A stretch of DNA of 64,000 bases from Bacillus sp. M6-12 (GCF_002860285.1 NZ_PGVF01000001.1:1-64000); one strand, 5' to 3'; positions 14,165-23,656 are shown, counted from the stretch's first letter. Notes: a model not told the origin generated them from the letters alone. Made by a program: numbers and translations.

Positions 14165-16897
14165 ATGAGGAGAGAACGAAGAGAAGAACGAAAAAAAGAA
14201 AAGAAACAGAAAAAGAAAAGTAAACTACAAAAATTCGTTAAAGGTGTGACCTTGACCTTCTGTACAGTTTCTTTGATAGGCGTTATTGGAGCAAGTGCAA
14301 TGGTTATTAAGTACAAGCCAATTGCAACGGACATTTGGAATGATGCCAATCATAAAGTTGCTTCCATTAATGAAGGGACATTTAAAAACAAAACCGAAAC
14401 GGTTATTTATGATAACAAAGGAAAAGTGATTAAAGAGGTTGCCAGTCACGATTATTACTACATTGAAGGGAAAGATATTAAGGCTGATATTAAAGATGCG
14501 GTCATTGCAGTAGAGGATGTTCGTTACTTAGAGCATAATGGCTTTGATGTAAAGGCAATCGGAAGAGCAGTCTTTGAACTCATTAAAAACAAAGGGGAAA
14601 TTACTCAAGGTGGTAGTACCATCACACAGCAATTAGTTAAAGTTCAGTTTTTAAGTTTGGAAAAGGTCTATTCAAGAAAGATTGAAGAAATTTTAATCGC
14701 AATGAAATTAGAAGAAAAGTACAGCAAAGAAGACATTCTTGAATTTTACCTAAACAATATTAACTACGGAAATGGAGCATATGGAATTGAAACAGCTTCA
14801 AAAACGTATTTTAACAAGCCTTCTAAAGACTTAACAATTTCTGAAATTGCTTTACTGACTTCTATCCCAAATAACCCAACCGTTTATAATCCAGTCCGTA
14901 ATATGGATAATACGTTAAAGAGAAGAGATATGATTCTTTCTGAAATGAAAGAAAATGGCTTCATTACAGATGTTGAATACCAAGAGGCAATAGCTCAAAA
15001 GATTGTATTGAATATGCCTGAAAAGAAATATCAACCTGAAACATATGAAGTTTCATATGCCTTAAGTAGTGCTACGAAGATTTTGATGGAAAACGAAGGA
15101 TTCCAATTTAAATATTGGTTTGATTCTAAAGAGGAACGTAATAAGTATTGGGAAAATTACAATGATGTATTCCTTCAGCTAAACAAAAAAATTCGTAATG
15201 GTGGATACCAAATTCATACAACGATTGATATGCAAAAACAAGCTCAATTACAAGAAACGGTAAATAAAAATCTTTCTGGATTTACTGCTAAAGATTCTGA
15301 ATCAGGTCTTTACAAAATGCAGGGAGCAGGAGCGGTTATTGATAATGAAACAGGAGACTTAGTTGCGATTGTAGGAGGAAGAACACAAAACGATGTAGCC
15401 AACACATTTAATCGTGCGTTCCTTGCTTATCGTCAACCTGGTTCTGCTATTAAACCGTTAGTAGCCTATACACCAGCGTTTGAAAAAGGAAAGTTAGCTT
15501 CTTCGATTATGACAGATAAAAAAGTCAAGGATGGTCCTTCCAATTGGGATAACAGTTATCATGGAAGCATGACTCTTCGTAAAGCAGTCGAGCAATCTTG
15601 GAATACCATTCCATTCCAGCTATTAAATCAATATGGCTCAAAAGAAATGGTTTCTTATTTATCAGAATTAGAGTTTTCTAATCTTGTTCCAGAGGATGCA
15701 AATCCGATTGTCGCAATTGGTGGATTTACCTATGGGGCAACTCCACTTGAAATGACCGCAGGATATTCGACACTTGCACGTAATGGGGAATATATAAAGC
15801 CAACTGGAATAAAGAAGATTGTAGATTTTACGAATACTACACTTTATGAAAATAAGCATAAGAAAAAACGTGTTTATGACAGTGGTGCTTCTTACCTCAT
15901 GACAGACGTATTAAAAGGTGTTATGACAAGGGGTACTGCCAAACAATACGCTTTAAATAATCAAGTTTCTGCTGGTAAAACAGGGACAACTAATAGTAAT
16001 AAAGATGCTTGGATGGCTGGATATACACCATATTACACAACGGTTATTTGGACAGGATATGATACTCCTCAAGCATTATCCAATACGAATCTATCAAAAG
16101 AAATCTGGAAAGACTTCATGAATACGATTCACAAAGGATTAAAGAAAAAAGACTTCAAACAACCTGACCGAATCTCTTATATGTTTGTAAATCCAAATAC
16201 AGGAGAAGTAAACAAACAAGACGGAAAAGGTTGGTGGAGACAAGAGTTAGTACCTGAAATTTATTGGGAGCTTCAAGAAAAGCGTAAAGAAGAAGCAAGG
16301 CTAAAAGCTGAACGTGACCGTAAAGAAGCGGAGAGACAGCGTTTAGAAGCCATTAAACAAGCGTTAGAAGACGCTGGTATTACGCAAGAAGAAGAAACTC
16401 AATTGGAATATGAAGCAGACAGCATTTTAGCTTCTTTAGAAGATGCTCGTATTTATAGTGAATATGATTATGAGTATGTGTATGGAGTTATGAATGAAGC
16501 GAAAATGGCAATTGAACGTGTGGCATTAAAAGAGCCAAGAGATAAATTATATTCCAGATATAATAAAGAGGTTAATCGTATTGAGGCAGAGCGATATGAT
16601 GTAGAACATCCAGTAGTCATTGAGCCTGAACCAGAGCCTGAACCAATTTTGCCTGAAGTACCAGTAGAAGAAGTTGTGATTCCAGAGCAAACAAATCCAA
16701 CAAATACACAGAAACCATCTCAATCAAAACCTTCTACGCCAACAACGAAACCAAGTAAGCCTACAACGCCACCTGTAACGGAGAATGGAGAAGATGATAC
16801 TCAAACTAATCCACCAACAGAAGAGCAACCAGAAGGCACAGGAGACGGTACAGAAGCAGAAGGAACAGATACGCCAACAACACCAAATAATCATTAA
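14165..16897 (+). CDS. Class A penicillin-binding protein (PBP1A-like), 910 aa
   Basis: A bifunctional peptidoglycan synthase. It has a Lys/Arg-rich cytoplasmic tail (1-25), one membrane segment (about 28-48), and a GT51 glycosyltransferase domain with EDVRYLEHNGFD (catalytic Glu117) and GGSTITQQLVK. The transpeptidase has S427-A-I-K430, S478-W-N480 and K605-T-G. About 790-910 is a Pro/Thr/Glu-rich extracellular tail. All key residues are intact, so it is probably active outside the membrane. Start supported by GGAGGG 7-8 nt upstream; 48 nt after the RNA ligase, probably co-transcribed. A complete PBP is unusual for a phage-like element. Confidence 0.93.
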   Translation: MRRERREERKKEKKQKKKSKLQKFVKGVTLTFCTVSLIGVIGASAMVIKYKPIATDIWNDANHKVASINEGTFKNKTETVIYDNKGKVIKEVASHDYYYIEGKDIKADIKDAVIAVEDVRYLEHNGFDVKAIGRAVFELIKNKGEITQGGSTITQQLVKVQFLSLEKVYSRKIEEILIAMKLEEKYSKEDILEFYLNNINYGNGAYGIETASKTYFNKPSKDLTISEIALLTSIPNNPTVYNPVRNMDNTLKRRDMILSEMKENGFITDVEYQEAIAQKIVLNMPEKKYQPETYEVSYALSSATKILMENEGFQFKYWFDSKEERNKYWENYNDVFLQLNKKIRNGGYQIHTTIDMQKQAQLQETVNKNLSGFTAKDSESGLYKMQGAGAVIDNETGDLVAIVGGRTQNDVANTFNRAFLAYRQPGSAIKPLVAYTPAFEKGKLASSIMTDKKVKDGPSNWDNSYHGSMTLRKAVEQSWNTIPFQLLNQYGSKEMVSYLSELEFSNLVPEDANPIVAIGGFTYGATPLEMTAGYSTLARNGEYIKPTGIKKIVDFTNTTLYENKHKKKRVYDSGASYLMTDVLKGVMTRGTAKQYALNNQVSAGKTGTTNSNKDAWMAGYTPYYTTVIWTGYDTPQALSNTNLSKEIWKDFMNTIHKGLKKKDFKQPDRISYMFVNPNTGEVNKQDGKGWWRQELVPEIYWELQEKRKEEARLKAERDRKEAERQRLEAIKQALEDAGITQEEETQLEYEADSILASLEDARIYSEYDYEYVYGVMNEAKMAIERVALKEPRDKLYSRYNKEVNRIEAERYDVEHPVVIEPEPEPEPILPEVPVEEVVIPEQTNPTNTQKPSQSKPSTPTTKPSKPTTPPVTENGEDDTQTNPPTEEQPEGTGDGTEAEGTDTPTTPNNH

Positions 16898-16938
16898 AAG
16901 AGAAGGGCTACTATGAACAAACATAGTGGCTCTTTTTA
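16898..16938 (+). terminator. Intrinsic terminator
   Basis: GGCTACTATG/CATAGTGGC-type stem flanked by AGAG/CTCT, then Ts. Confidence 0.75.
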
Positions 16939-16959
16939 TAGTCTAAATTTTAAAAGTAG

Positions 16960-16988
16960 TTGATTATAGTCAATGCAATTGGTATAAT
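16960..16988 (+). promoter_or_regulatory. Class A promoter
   Basis: TTGATT (16960-16965), 17 bp, TATAAT (16983-16988); operator TTGATTATAGTCAAT. Confidence 0.78.
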
Positions 16989-17071
16989 AAATTTACAAAG
17001 AGAAGGAAATGAATATCCAAATGTGTATAGCGTTTTTATAGAATAACAGCGAAGAAAAGGAGTATATCAAT

Positions 17072-17335
17072 ATGAAAAAAGAAACAATTTGTACAAAATG
17101 TAAATCCGAAACAACCATAAAACGTGTAAAAGCAAATATTATGATAGATAAAGAAACAAACTATACAATGCCTGTCAGTGCAAGACTTCAAATTTGTTCT
17201 TCTTGTGGAAATAAGGAATATAATGAAAAGGAATTAGCTCGTTTGCGTGAATTAACTACTTTCTACCAAAAAGAATTTAACATCAAAAAAGAAGAAGCAA
17301 TAGAAGAAGAAAATGAAATAGCTGAAAGTCTGTAA
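17072..17335 (+). CDS. YgiT/MqsA-type zinc-finger protein, 87 aa
   Basis: CTKC near residues 7-10 and CSSCG near 42-46 form the two-CxxC zinc ribbon of the YgiT-type (MqsA N-terminal) family, followed by a charged helical tail. The family includes antitoxins and stand-alone zinc ribbons. No helix-turn-helix domain or MqsR-like toxin is adjacent, so toxin-antitoxin function is not supported. ATG follows AAAAGGAG, from a class A promoter. Confidence 0.65.
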   Translation: MKKETICTKCKSETTIKRVKANIMIDKETNYTMPVSARLQICSSCGNKEYNEKELARLRELTTFYQKEFNIKKEEAIEEENEIAESL

Positions 17336-17336
17336 G

Positions 17337-17365
17337 AAACCTCTATACAAAATAGAGGTTTTTTC
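17337..17365 (+). terminator. Intrinsic terminator
   Basis: AACCTCTAT/ATAGAGGTT stem plus T-run. Confidence 0.82.
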
Positions 17366-17402
17366 TTATGATTAAAAAGAAGGAAAGAAGGAGGAGAGAA
17401 TC

Positions 17403-17603
17403 TTGATTATTGAACAAAATACATTGTCTTTAGACAAAGGAGATTGTCTTTTAATAGAATCAGAATTGAAAAAAGGAAGAGAAGTAAAAGAAGTCATTCA
17501 AGAACAAATAAAAGAAATGTACAATGGGGATTTAAATGAATTAGAAGGCATTGAGATTCCGTCTGACTATTGGCATCTCGTAAATGAATTAGTAAAAGAG
17601 TAA
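17403..17603 (+). CDS. Hypothetical protein, 66 aa
   Basis: Not recognised. TTG after GGAGGAGAG. Acidic, mainly helical, with no cysteine or membrane segment. Confidence 0.6.
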   Translation: MIIEQNTLSLDKGDCLLIESELKKGREVKEVIQEQIKEMYNGDLNELEGIEIPSDYWHLVNELVKE

Positions 17604-17660
17604 AGAAAAGAACAGGAGTCTCTACATAAAGTTTAAAAAATAACTCGATTGAAACATATA

Positions 17661-17692
17661 AAAAACCACCGATAAAAAATATCAGTGGTTTT
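17661..17692. terminator. Bidirectional terminator
   Basis: AAAACCACCGATA/TATCAGTGGTTTT hairpin between the convergent 17403 and 17723 genes. Confidence 0.82.
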
Positions 17693-17722
17693 AAATATGA
17701 AATGGAGTGTGGTTTCTTTATA

Positions 17723-18454
17723 TTATGTGAATGTTCTTAAGTTATTCCATAAAACCGTTCTATATTGGGCGTTTTTTCCTTTAATTGTTCCCCAAAATTG
17801 ATTGCCAAAATCAAAATGCCACCATTCTTCGTGATAGTTGGTAAATCCAGAGCTACACATAACATCGAAAAGTAATCTTCTATTCAAAAGAGCTTCTTGC
17901 TCTGAATTTGACAATGTTCCTTCTTGGTTGAGTTTATCTTCAAAATACCTGGTAGCAGATAGTGGAGACATTTCATCAAAACTTGTTCCCATAGGAAGTA
18001 AATTACCTTTTGAATCACAAATACTCAAATCTACTGCTCCACCAGTGCTATGTGGGGGTGGGGAATCTTCATTGTCAGTTGGTAAAGAAACATAGGTTTG
18101 GGTATAATCAATTAGCTCCTTATGGCTCATAAAAGGGAATTGCGATTGAAAAATACGATAATAATGGTCAAAAAGGGATTGCTGAACCTCTACTGGTCTC
18201 CATGTATCCCAAATAACCAACTGGTATCCCTTTGGAAGTTTAGAGGATGCCATAAAAAGTTTATCATGAACCGTTTTCCGTACATACATATCTTTCGTTG
18301 CAAAAGGAATTTCTTGCAAAAAATACTGTGGGGAGAGAAGGATAGGATAACCTTCATTTTCTTTTAATAAAAGCATTTCTTCTTCTTTATGCTCAATCGG
18401 ATGCTCTTTCCATCCTGTTATTTTTTTTAAATGTGGAATGGGATTGTTTCTCAT
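17723..18454 (-). CDS. D-alanyl-D-alanine dipeptidase, VanX-like (M15D), 243 aa
   Basis: HSTGGAVDLS provides the zinc His and Asp, EEWWHFDF the catalytic Glu and last zinc His, and WDTWRPVEVQ the Arg typical of VanX-type dipeptidases. These zinc enzymes split D-Ala-D-Ala, lowering peptidoglycan precursor supply or recycling wall material. No signal peptide after ATG 18454, so probably cytoplasmic. A terminator separates it from the DUF4176 gene upstream. It may be paired functionally with the ATP-grasp ligase and the PBP (inference). Confidence 0.88.
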   Translation of the reverse strand: MRNNPIPHLKKITGWKEHPIEHKEEEMLLLKENEGYPILLSPQYFLQEIPFATKDMYVRKTVHDKLFMASSKLPKGYQLVIWDTWRPVEVQQSLFDHYYRIFQSQFPFMSHKELIDYTQTYVSLPTDNEDSPPPHSTGGAVDLSICDSKGNLLPMGTSFDEMSPLSATRYFEDKLNQEGTLSNSEQEALLNRRLLFDVMCSSGFTNYHEEWWHFDFGNQFWGTIKGKNAQYRTVLWNNLRTFT

Positions 18455-18489
18455 AGATAGTCTATTATCTTCCTTTCTATATAAATATG

Positions 18490-18532
18490 GATAAAAAAAG
18501 AGCCATTGATAAAATATCAATGACCCTCTATG
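18490..18532 (-). terminator. Terminator downstream of the DUF4176 gene
   Basis: On the minus strand, an AGAG-GTCATTGATA/TATCAATG-CTCT stem precedes T7. Confidence 0.75.
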
Positions 18533-18582
18533 AAAAGGAGTGATGCGTATGCTTGTTATACTATAATCAATCCGATTCCTGA

Positions 18583-18870
18583 TTATTCTTCTTCATGTAT
18601 TGAGCCTGTCGTAGCCTCTGGAAGCGTGAATGTTGAAACAATCTCTTCGATTTCATGATGGTTAAAATAGAAAAAGTTTTCTTCATGTTCCATGTTTTTA
18701 AAGATTTTCCGCTTTGCTCCTTCTTCAAAAGGAACAGAAATATAATCCCATGCTCGTAAACTGTCATGATTAATGATTCTCTTTCCAATAATCATATACA
18801 ATCTTTGTTCGTCATGGTGTGGCGTTACCTTAACGAGTGAACCTATTGGGAGCAATACATCTTCCAGCAT
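18583..18870 (-). CDS. DUF4176 family protein, 95 aa
   Basis: The N-terminus LPIGSLVKV, then RLYMIIGKRI, DYISVPFEEGA and a closing FYFNHHEIEEIVSTF, follow the DUF4176 pattern of Firmicutes, often near type VII secretion or mobile loci. Function is not established. Its start overlaps the stop of the ATP-grasp gene by one base, indicating translational coupling. Confidence 0.7.
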   Translation of the reverse strand: MLEDVLLPIGSLVKVTPHHDEQRLYMIIGKRIINHDSLRAWDYISVPFEEGAKRKIFKNMEHEENFFYFNHHEIEEIVSTFTLPEATTGSIHEEE

Positions 18871-19886
18871 TACTTCAATGCCTTAAATTCAAAATGATTG
18901 GTCATATACATTTGGAAATCATAATGAAGGGTATCAGGTGCTTTTACGTCTTCTCCTCGTAGAGCTTGAACCGCTAAGTAAGGGAAATTTACTCCTGCAA
19001 AGCATGATTTGTACATGCCACCAGACATTCTTGTATTGATTTCGATAAGATAAGGTTCTCCTTTATGGTAACGAACTTGAATATTGTATAAAGCACTTAA
19101 GTTATAGCGTTTTGTTAATTGACGTGCAATCTCCATTAGTTCTTCACGATACTCAATATTGTTACGATAGCGGTCAATTTTACGTCTTGGAACGCCTACA
19201 ATCAACTCTCCGTCTTTACCTAAACAATCAATGCTATATTCTTCGTCTTCCATAAATACAGACATCATGAAAGGTTCGATATTATCTACACTTTGAAGAA
19301 CTCTGTCTACACGACTTTTTGCAATATTTGCTCCAGTTGTCGTATAAAGTTCGTCTACTTCACTTACATTTTCACGAATAATTTTAAACCCATCTCCACC
19401 AATTCCACTAATTGGTTTCATACAAGCTACTTCACCCATAGAAGTGATTTCCTCATAGGCTTTTTGGAATTCTTCATACGTTGTAATCGTATAAGTAGAA
19501 GGAATTTTTACAATATCTGTACCTTCTAAATCTTGATACGTAGCCACTTTATCATTTAAAAGTGTATAGATTTCTTCTGTTCCAATAAAGAGTGTTTTTA
19601 CACCTATTTTTTCAAATTCATCTTGATGTTTTGCCAGTAACTCCATGTTTTTACGTGGAATGAATACATCAATATTATGAGTGCGACAGAATTGTAAAAT
19701 ATAATCAACATATTCTTGACCACTTAATTTAGGTTCAATTTCAAAATGGTCAGCTACAGCTTCTAAATAGTTATTGGGAGAAGAATGAGAAATAAAAATC
19801 GTAAACTTCTCTCCATTTGGATTGTTTTGTAATAGTTCTATGACCTTTGCTGTTTGTGTGAAACAGCGATTAAAGTAGATATTCAT
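18870..19886 (-). CDS. ATP-grasp carboxylate-amine ligase-like protein, 338 aa
   Basis: An N-terminal Rossmann-like domain (1-105) is followed by ATP-grasp features: KPISGIGGDGF (ATP-binding Gly loop with Lys), EEYSIDCL, and EINTRMSGGMYKSC for metal and substrate binding. Related enzymes join a carboxylate to an amine, as in peptide or carbamoyl ligases. The substrate is unknown; a link to D-Ala or wall peptides is a guess from the nearby dipeptidase. ATG follows ACAGGAGGAT. The leader contains an AGCCAA/TTGGCT hairpin that could attenuate transcription. Confidence 0.75.
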   Translation of the reverse strand: MNIYFNRCFTQTAKVIELLQNNPNGEKFTIFISHSSPNNYLEAVADHFEIEPKLSGQEYVDYILQFCRTHNIDVFIPRKNMELLAKHQDEFEKIGVKTLFIGTEEIYTLLNDKVATYQDLEGTDIVKIPSTYTITTYEEFQKAYEEITSMGEVACMKPISGIGGDGFKIIRENVSEVDELYTTTGANIAKSRVDRVLQSVDNIEPFMMSVFMEDEEYSIDCLGKDGELIVGVPRRKIDRYRNNIEYREELMEIARQLTKRYNLSALYNIQVRYHKGEPYLIEINTRMSGGMYKSCFAGVNFPYLAVQALRGEDVKAPDTLHYDFQMYMTNHFEFKALK

Positions 19887-20051
19887 AATTATCCTCCTGT
19901 TTGTATAATGTGTGTTGACGACTTAAATAATAGTATTTTTACTTGAATAAAATAAAAAAGCATTATAAAGCCAATATAATTCGGTTGGCTCTTACATGCC
20001 TTTTGAATTATGGTTAAATCTTCACGTTTTCTTTGGTTCGTGTATATAAAA

Positions 20052-20094
20052 ATTATAACATTAACATTGTTTATAGTCAATGAATTGGTATAAT
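20052..20094. promoter_or_regulatory. Divergent promoters sharing one class A operator
   Basis: Plus strand: TTGTTT (20067-20072), 16 bp, TATAAT (20089-20094). Minus strand: TTGACT (20080-20075), 17 bp, TATAAT (20057-20052). Both -35 elements overlap TTTATAGTCAAT, so one bound protein could control both directions: the ATP-grasp operon and the 20170-22684 operon. Confidence 0.75.
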
Positions 20095-20169
20095 ATGAAT
20101 ATAGTAAATAAACTTATATTTACGTAAGATAAAAGACTTAACTTGAAATGGAAAGGAGAAAGAATTGAA

Positions 20170-20508
20170 TTGGTGATTGTAGAAAATGCGTTTAAAATGA
20201 GTAAAAAATTAGAGGGAGATATGAAATATCAAGTCGTTCGTAACTGGTTTGACGATAAAGAAGTTGATGTAATCGTGTCAGCCCCAAATGGAACAGGGGG
20301 AAAACGAATAGAAAAATATAAAACAGAAAAGACCGATGAAGAAATTCGAGAGTTTTTCAATCAAAAATTTGAAGAGTATCAACCAAAAGTAGATAAAATG
20401 TGGTTTATTCTTAAAACCATTCCACTGACAAAGTTTGATAGCGAGTTTGACAAGTTCTTTGAAGAACGAATCGGACAAGAAACAGACTTTTTTGGAAAAC
20501 GTCAATAA
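20170..20508 (+). CDS. Hypothetical protein, 112 aa
   Basis: Not recognised. TTG at 20170 follows AAAGGAG by 11 nt. Charged, mixed alpha/beta, no membrane segment. First gene of the operon leading to the DUF2157/GDYXXLXY pair; its stop overlaps the next frame. Confidence 0.65.
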   Translation: MVIVENAFKMSKKLEGDMKYQVVRNWFDDKEVDVIVSAPNGTGGKRIEKYKTEKTDEEIREFFNQKFEEYQPKVDKMWFILKTIPLTKFDSEFDKFFEERIGQETDFFGKRQ

Positions 20509-20525
20509 TGAAGGGAGGTCGAAAC

Positions 20526-20729
20526 TTGAAAAAAGAAATACAAAATTTAAAGAGTAGTTTTACTTTATTCTTTTTGGCTTCTGGACTCTTTTTTATGTCA
20601 TGGGTATTGAGTGGTTTTGAAGGAATGATGTGGGTATTTCTTGCTTTTATAAACGCTTGTAATGGATTTATTTTTATGAATCTGTATCGAAAAAAATTGA
20701 AAGAGGAAGGGGTTAAAAAAAATGAGTAA
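20526..20729 (+). CDS. Small membrane protein, 67 aa
   Basis: TTG at 20526 follows AAGGGAGG. Two hydrophobic segments (about 10-32 and 36-54) with a Lys-rich end suggest a hairpin membrane protein. It overlaps the DUF2157 gene by 8 nt. Unrecognised family. Confidence 0.65.
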   Translation: MKKEIQNLKSSFTLFFLASGLFFMSWVLSGFEGMMWVFLAFINACNGFIFMNLYRKKLKEEGVKKNE

Positions 20730-21819
20730 ACGAAAGATTACGAAAGGGAATTATCAATTCATGAAAAATGAATTAGAATTCTTTGAAAGAAAAGGACTGC
20801 TTCCAGACCTTCAGAAAGAAGAAATCTTGGGTCAATATGAGGTAAGCGGTGGATTGAATTTTGTTCGTATCCTTTTAACTGTTGGAGCTTTCTTATTAGG
20901 AATAGGGGTTTTGAGCTTTGTGGCAAGTAACTGGATATATATGGGGAAAACTTTAAAGTTTGCACTCATTCTTTTATCAATTTTAGGCGTAAATATCGCT
21001 GGTTTAAAAATGGCTAAAAACCATCCTAAAACCGCATTAACGATGCATTATTTAGGCGTTCTCTTTTTTGGAGCAGGGATTTTCTTAGTTGAACAAATGT
21101 TTAACATTGGTGGTGAATACCAAAATTCTTTATTGATATGGGCGTTGGGAAGTATTCCAATTGCGTATGTGTTAAAAGATAAAATTATTTTAATTTTTAT
21201 AAGTTTCCTATTGTTCTTCTATCAAACTGCTATTTTCATAGATGACGATTTTGGTCTCCATATCCCATATAGCATGTTGTTAATGATTCCATTGTTATGC
21301 TTCATTAACAAGCAAATTAATTATTCAAAACTCTTTACGTTCTTTGTTAATGCACTGGCAATTGAATTTGTGACATTGTTGGTGTTCCGTTTCGTAGCTT
21401 TCGATGAAGAAAGAGCTATCTTTGGACTTTTATTTTTATTCTTTATCGGGATTGCAATGGTATTTATCCCTGTTAAAGATAGAATCAAAACAATATTTGA
21501 AGTACAGGGGCATTTGATTCATGGATTTGTGGGGATTGCTCTTACTTTTTCATTCCTTTGGGAAGAAAGTATCTTTGGAAGCCACTTCCATTTTATCTTT
21601 GGTGTTGCTTACTTCTTATTTGTTTTGTTCCTTATGAAAAGAGGAAGTCTGTTCAGTATTGTTATACTATGTGCATTAATTTTACGTTTCTACGTTGACC
21701 TTTCTTATGACTTCTTACCAAAGTCTATGGTCTTTATTTTAGGTGGGGCTATCCTAATGGGATTCGGTTACTACTTTGAAAAGCAAAGAAAGAAAGGGGG
21801 AAAAAAGAATGTTGGATAA
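20722..21819 (+). CDS. DUF2157 multi-spanning membrane protein, 365 aa
   Basis: A soluble N-terminal part with LERKGLLPDLQKEEILGQY-like spacing is typical of DUF2157. Around ten hydrophobic segments follow from about residue 50 to 360. DUF2157 is commonly encoded just before a GDYXXLXY protein, as here. Role unknown; likely an inner-membrane complex. It overlaps both neighbours, so coupled translation is expected. Confidence 0.82.
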   Translation: MSKRKITKGNYQFMKNELEFFERKGLLPDLQKEEILGQYEVSGGLNFVRILLTVGAFLLGIGVLSFVASNWIYMGKTLKFALILLSILGVNIAGLKMAKNHPKTALTMHYLGVLFFGAGIFLVEQMFNIGGEYQNSLLIWALGSIPIAYVLKDKIILIFISFLLFFYQTAIFIDDDFGLHIPYSMLLMIPLLCFINKQINYSKLFTFFVNALAIEFVTLLVFRFVAFDEERAIFGLLFLFFIGIAMVFIPVKDRIKTIFEVQGHLIHGFVGIALTFSFLWEESIFGSHFHFIFGVAYFLFVLFLMKRGSLFSIVILCALILRFYVDLSYDFLPKSMVFILGGAILMGFGYYFEKQRKKGGKKNVG

Positions 21820-22453
21820 TAACATGAAAAAAATGATTGCCTTTTCTATTCCAATGGTCGCATTGGTGGGAATGACTATTTCTCCACTGTTGACGATTAC
21901 CACAGGGAAAGAAATAAAGTTAGAAACCAAACCAGTTGACCCAAGAGATTTGTTCAGGGGAGATTATGTCACGCTTAGTTATCAAGCTGAAGAAGTGCAT
22001 GAAAGTAAGTTGGATAACGCAGTAAAGGATTATTTTCTCGAACAAAACGCTTCCTCCTATCGTGATGAACCATTGGTTGTGTATTCGGTTTTAAAAGAAA
22101 ACAAGAATGGTATTTACGAAGTCGATAAAGTGGTTACTGAAAAGCCAAAGACAGGCGTATTTTTGGAAGGTGAAATGGATTACTTGTGGATTAAATCAGA
22201 CGAAGAAATCCGAGAATATGCAGAAAGTGAAAAAGACTTTGAGAGCATAAAAGCAAACCAAACAGCCGACATTTATTATGAATTGGATAAGTTCTTTGTT
22301 CCTGAAAATACTGGAAAAGAATTAGAAGATGCCATTAATCAAGTTGATAGTGTAGTAGATTTCAATTCTGAAGAAGAAGGGAGTCCTGCTATTGCAACTA
22401 TAAAAGTTCGCAATGGACACGCTATTTTAACGAATGTAGAGGCACAGGATTAA
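21809..22453 (+). CDS. GDYXXLXY-domain protein, 214 aa
   Basis: Contains the family hallmark DPRDLFRGDYVTLSY at about 45-60, after one N-terminal membrane segment. ATG 21809 follows GAAAGGGGG and overlaps the DUF2157 end. Predicted exported domain anchored in the membrane; partner of DUF2157. Function unknown. Confidence 0.85.
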   Translation: MLDNNMKKMIAFSIPMVALVGMTISPLLTITTGKEIKLETKPVDPRDLFRGDYVTLSYQAEEVHESKLDNAVKDYFLEQNASSYRDEPLVVYSVLKENKNGIYEVDKVVTEKPKTGVFLEGEMDYLWIKSDEEIREYAESEKDFESIKANQTADIYYELDKFFVPENTGKELEDAINQVDSVVDFNSEEEGSPAIATIKVRNGHAILTNVEAQD

Positions 22454-22495
22454 TAAATACAATGATTTCAATAGAGAGGAGAAGGGGATGAAAAT

Positions 22496-22684
22496 ATGAG
22501 TAAAATAGAGATGTTAAATATCATTTCTTATTTAGTATTGGCTCTGGTGTTTGGTTATCATGGTTATAATAGAATTACAGATGGTGAATTTTTATGGGGA
22601 ACGCTATTCCTTGTTGCTTCAGCAGGAGAATTATTTTGGACTTATCATCATTGGAAAAAAGCAAAGAAAAACAAACAAACTTAA
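22496..22684 (+). CDS. Small membrane protein, 62 aa
   Basis: Two hydrophobic helices (8-25, 31-50) and a basic C-terminus. Last gene of the plus-strand operon before a shared terminator. Not recognised. Confidence 0.65.
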   Translation: MSKIEMLNIISYLVLALVFGYHGYNRITDGEFLWGTLFLVASAGELFWTYHHWKKAKKNKQT

Positions 22685-22693
22685 TGCAAAATA

Positions 22694-22735
22694 AAAAGAA
22701 GGCGTTCCTTATTGGAATACCTTCTTTCTTTTTTA
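22694..22735. terminator. Bidirectional terminator
   Basis: AAGAAGG-TTCC/GGAA-CCTTCTT stem with T-runs, between the convergent 22496 and 22733 genes. Confidence 0.8.
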
Positions 22736-23518
22736 AAATTTTTCATCAATTTCTTGAATAGATGCTTTCATTTTATAAACATACGCTGTAGCGTGTCCAT
22801 TTTCTTTGAATCCAGTGATACCTTTGTTGTAACTGCTCCATACAACTTCATCCAATGTGCTTCCTGTAAAACCTTTTTCTCCCCAATAAGAATAAAGGTC
22901 AGCTAACATGTATGTTCCCCAATTCATGTTAATGTAAGGATTAAATGCACTGTTATCTGTATGAAGTTTTTTCGCTAAATCAGCATGGTTGACAGCATTC
23001 ACTTGGAAATAACCGTAATCATTTGTTTCATTTAACGCATTGGGATTAAACTTACTTTCATGTTGAATAACTGCTAAAGTTTTATGATAGTCTAATCCAC
23101 GTTCCTCACAAAGTTCATAAAGATATTCCTGATGTTCTTTTGGCATAGGAATGTTTTCGTTATAAACACTTGGTTTGCTTGGAGTTGTTTCCACTGTAGA
23201 AGATACTTCAGTAGTAACAGGTAGAACTTTTTGTTCTTTCTGTTCTACATTTATTTCCTTTTGAGGTGCTTCTTTTGTTGTTTTTTCTTCAATTGGTGCT
23301 TCAATTGCATAGCTTTTAGAATTGTCATTAAATAAAAGATTCATACCATAAATAAAAGTTACCATAAGTGAAGCTAAAACTACTACTGCCACACGTCTTC
23401 TTCTTCTAAGAATACGTTGTCTTTCACGTTTCTTTTTTTGCAATTCTTGTGCTTTAATTGCTTGTTCCTGTTGTAATCGTATCTTCTCCATCAAAGTTAA
23501 TACTTTTCCGTTGTTCAT
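22733..23518 (-). CDS. Membrane-anchored SLT-type lytic transglycosylase, 261 aa
   Basis: A Lys/Arg-rich N-terminus and one membrane segment (about 42-62), a Pro/Thr linker, then an SLT (lysozyme-like) domain from about residue 120. VIQHESKFNPNAL holds the likely catalytic Glu, with NDYGYFQVN after it. It cleaves glycan strands with anhydro-muramic product formation. About half its catalytic domain matches the neighbouring 23707 protein, so the two are tandem paralogues with different wall-attachment parts (membrane anchor versus LysM). ATG follows AGGAGG. Confidence 0.85.
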   Translation of the reverse strand: MNNGKVLTLMEKIRLQQEQAIKAQELQKKKRERQRILRRRRRVAVVVLASLMVTFIYGMNLLFNDNSKSYAIEAPIEEKTTKEAPQKEINVEQKEQKVLPVTTEVSSTVETTPSKPSVYNENIPMPKEHQEYLYELCEERGLDYHKTLAVIQHESKFNPNALNETNDYGYFQVNAVNHADLAKKLHTDNSAFNPYINMNWGTYMLADLYSYWGEKGFTGSTLDEVVWSSYNKGITGFKENGHATAYVYKMKASIQEIDEKF

Positions 23519-23656
23519 GTCTTTTCCTCCTAATAAATAAAAACGAAATTTTTCCTGTTTTATATAAAATATAAAATATTATATGTGAATTGTTAGTGAT
23601 TAATAAAAAGGAGGGAAGGAGTGAGGGAATTGTTTATAATCGAATAAAAAAGACAT

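Noticed and set aside
17072..17603. YgiT-type zinc finger and the following 66-aa gene as a toxin-antitoxin pair
   Set aside because: A terminator separates them, the zinc protein lacks a DNA-binding domain and the second protein has no toxin signature.
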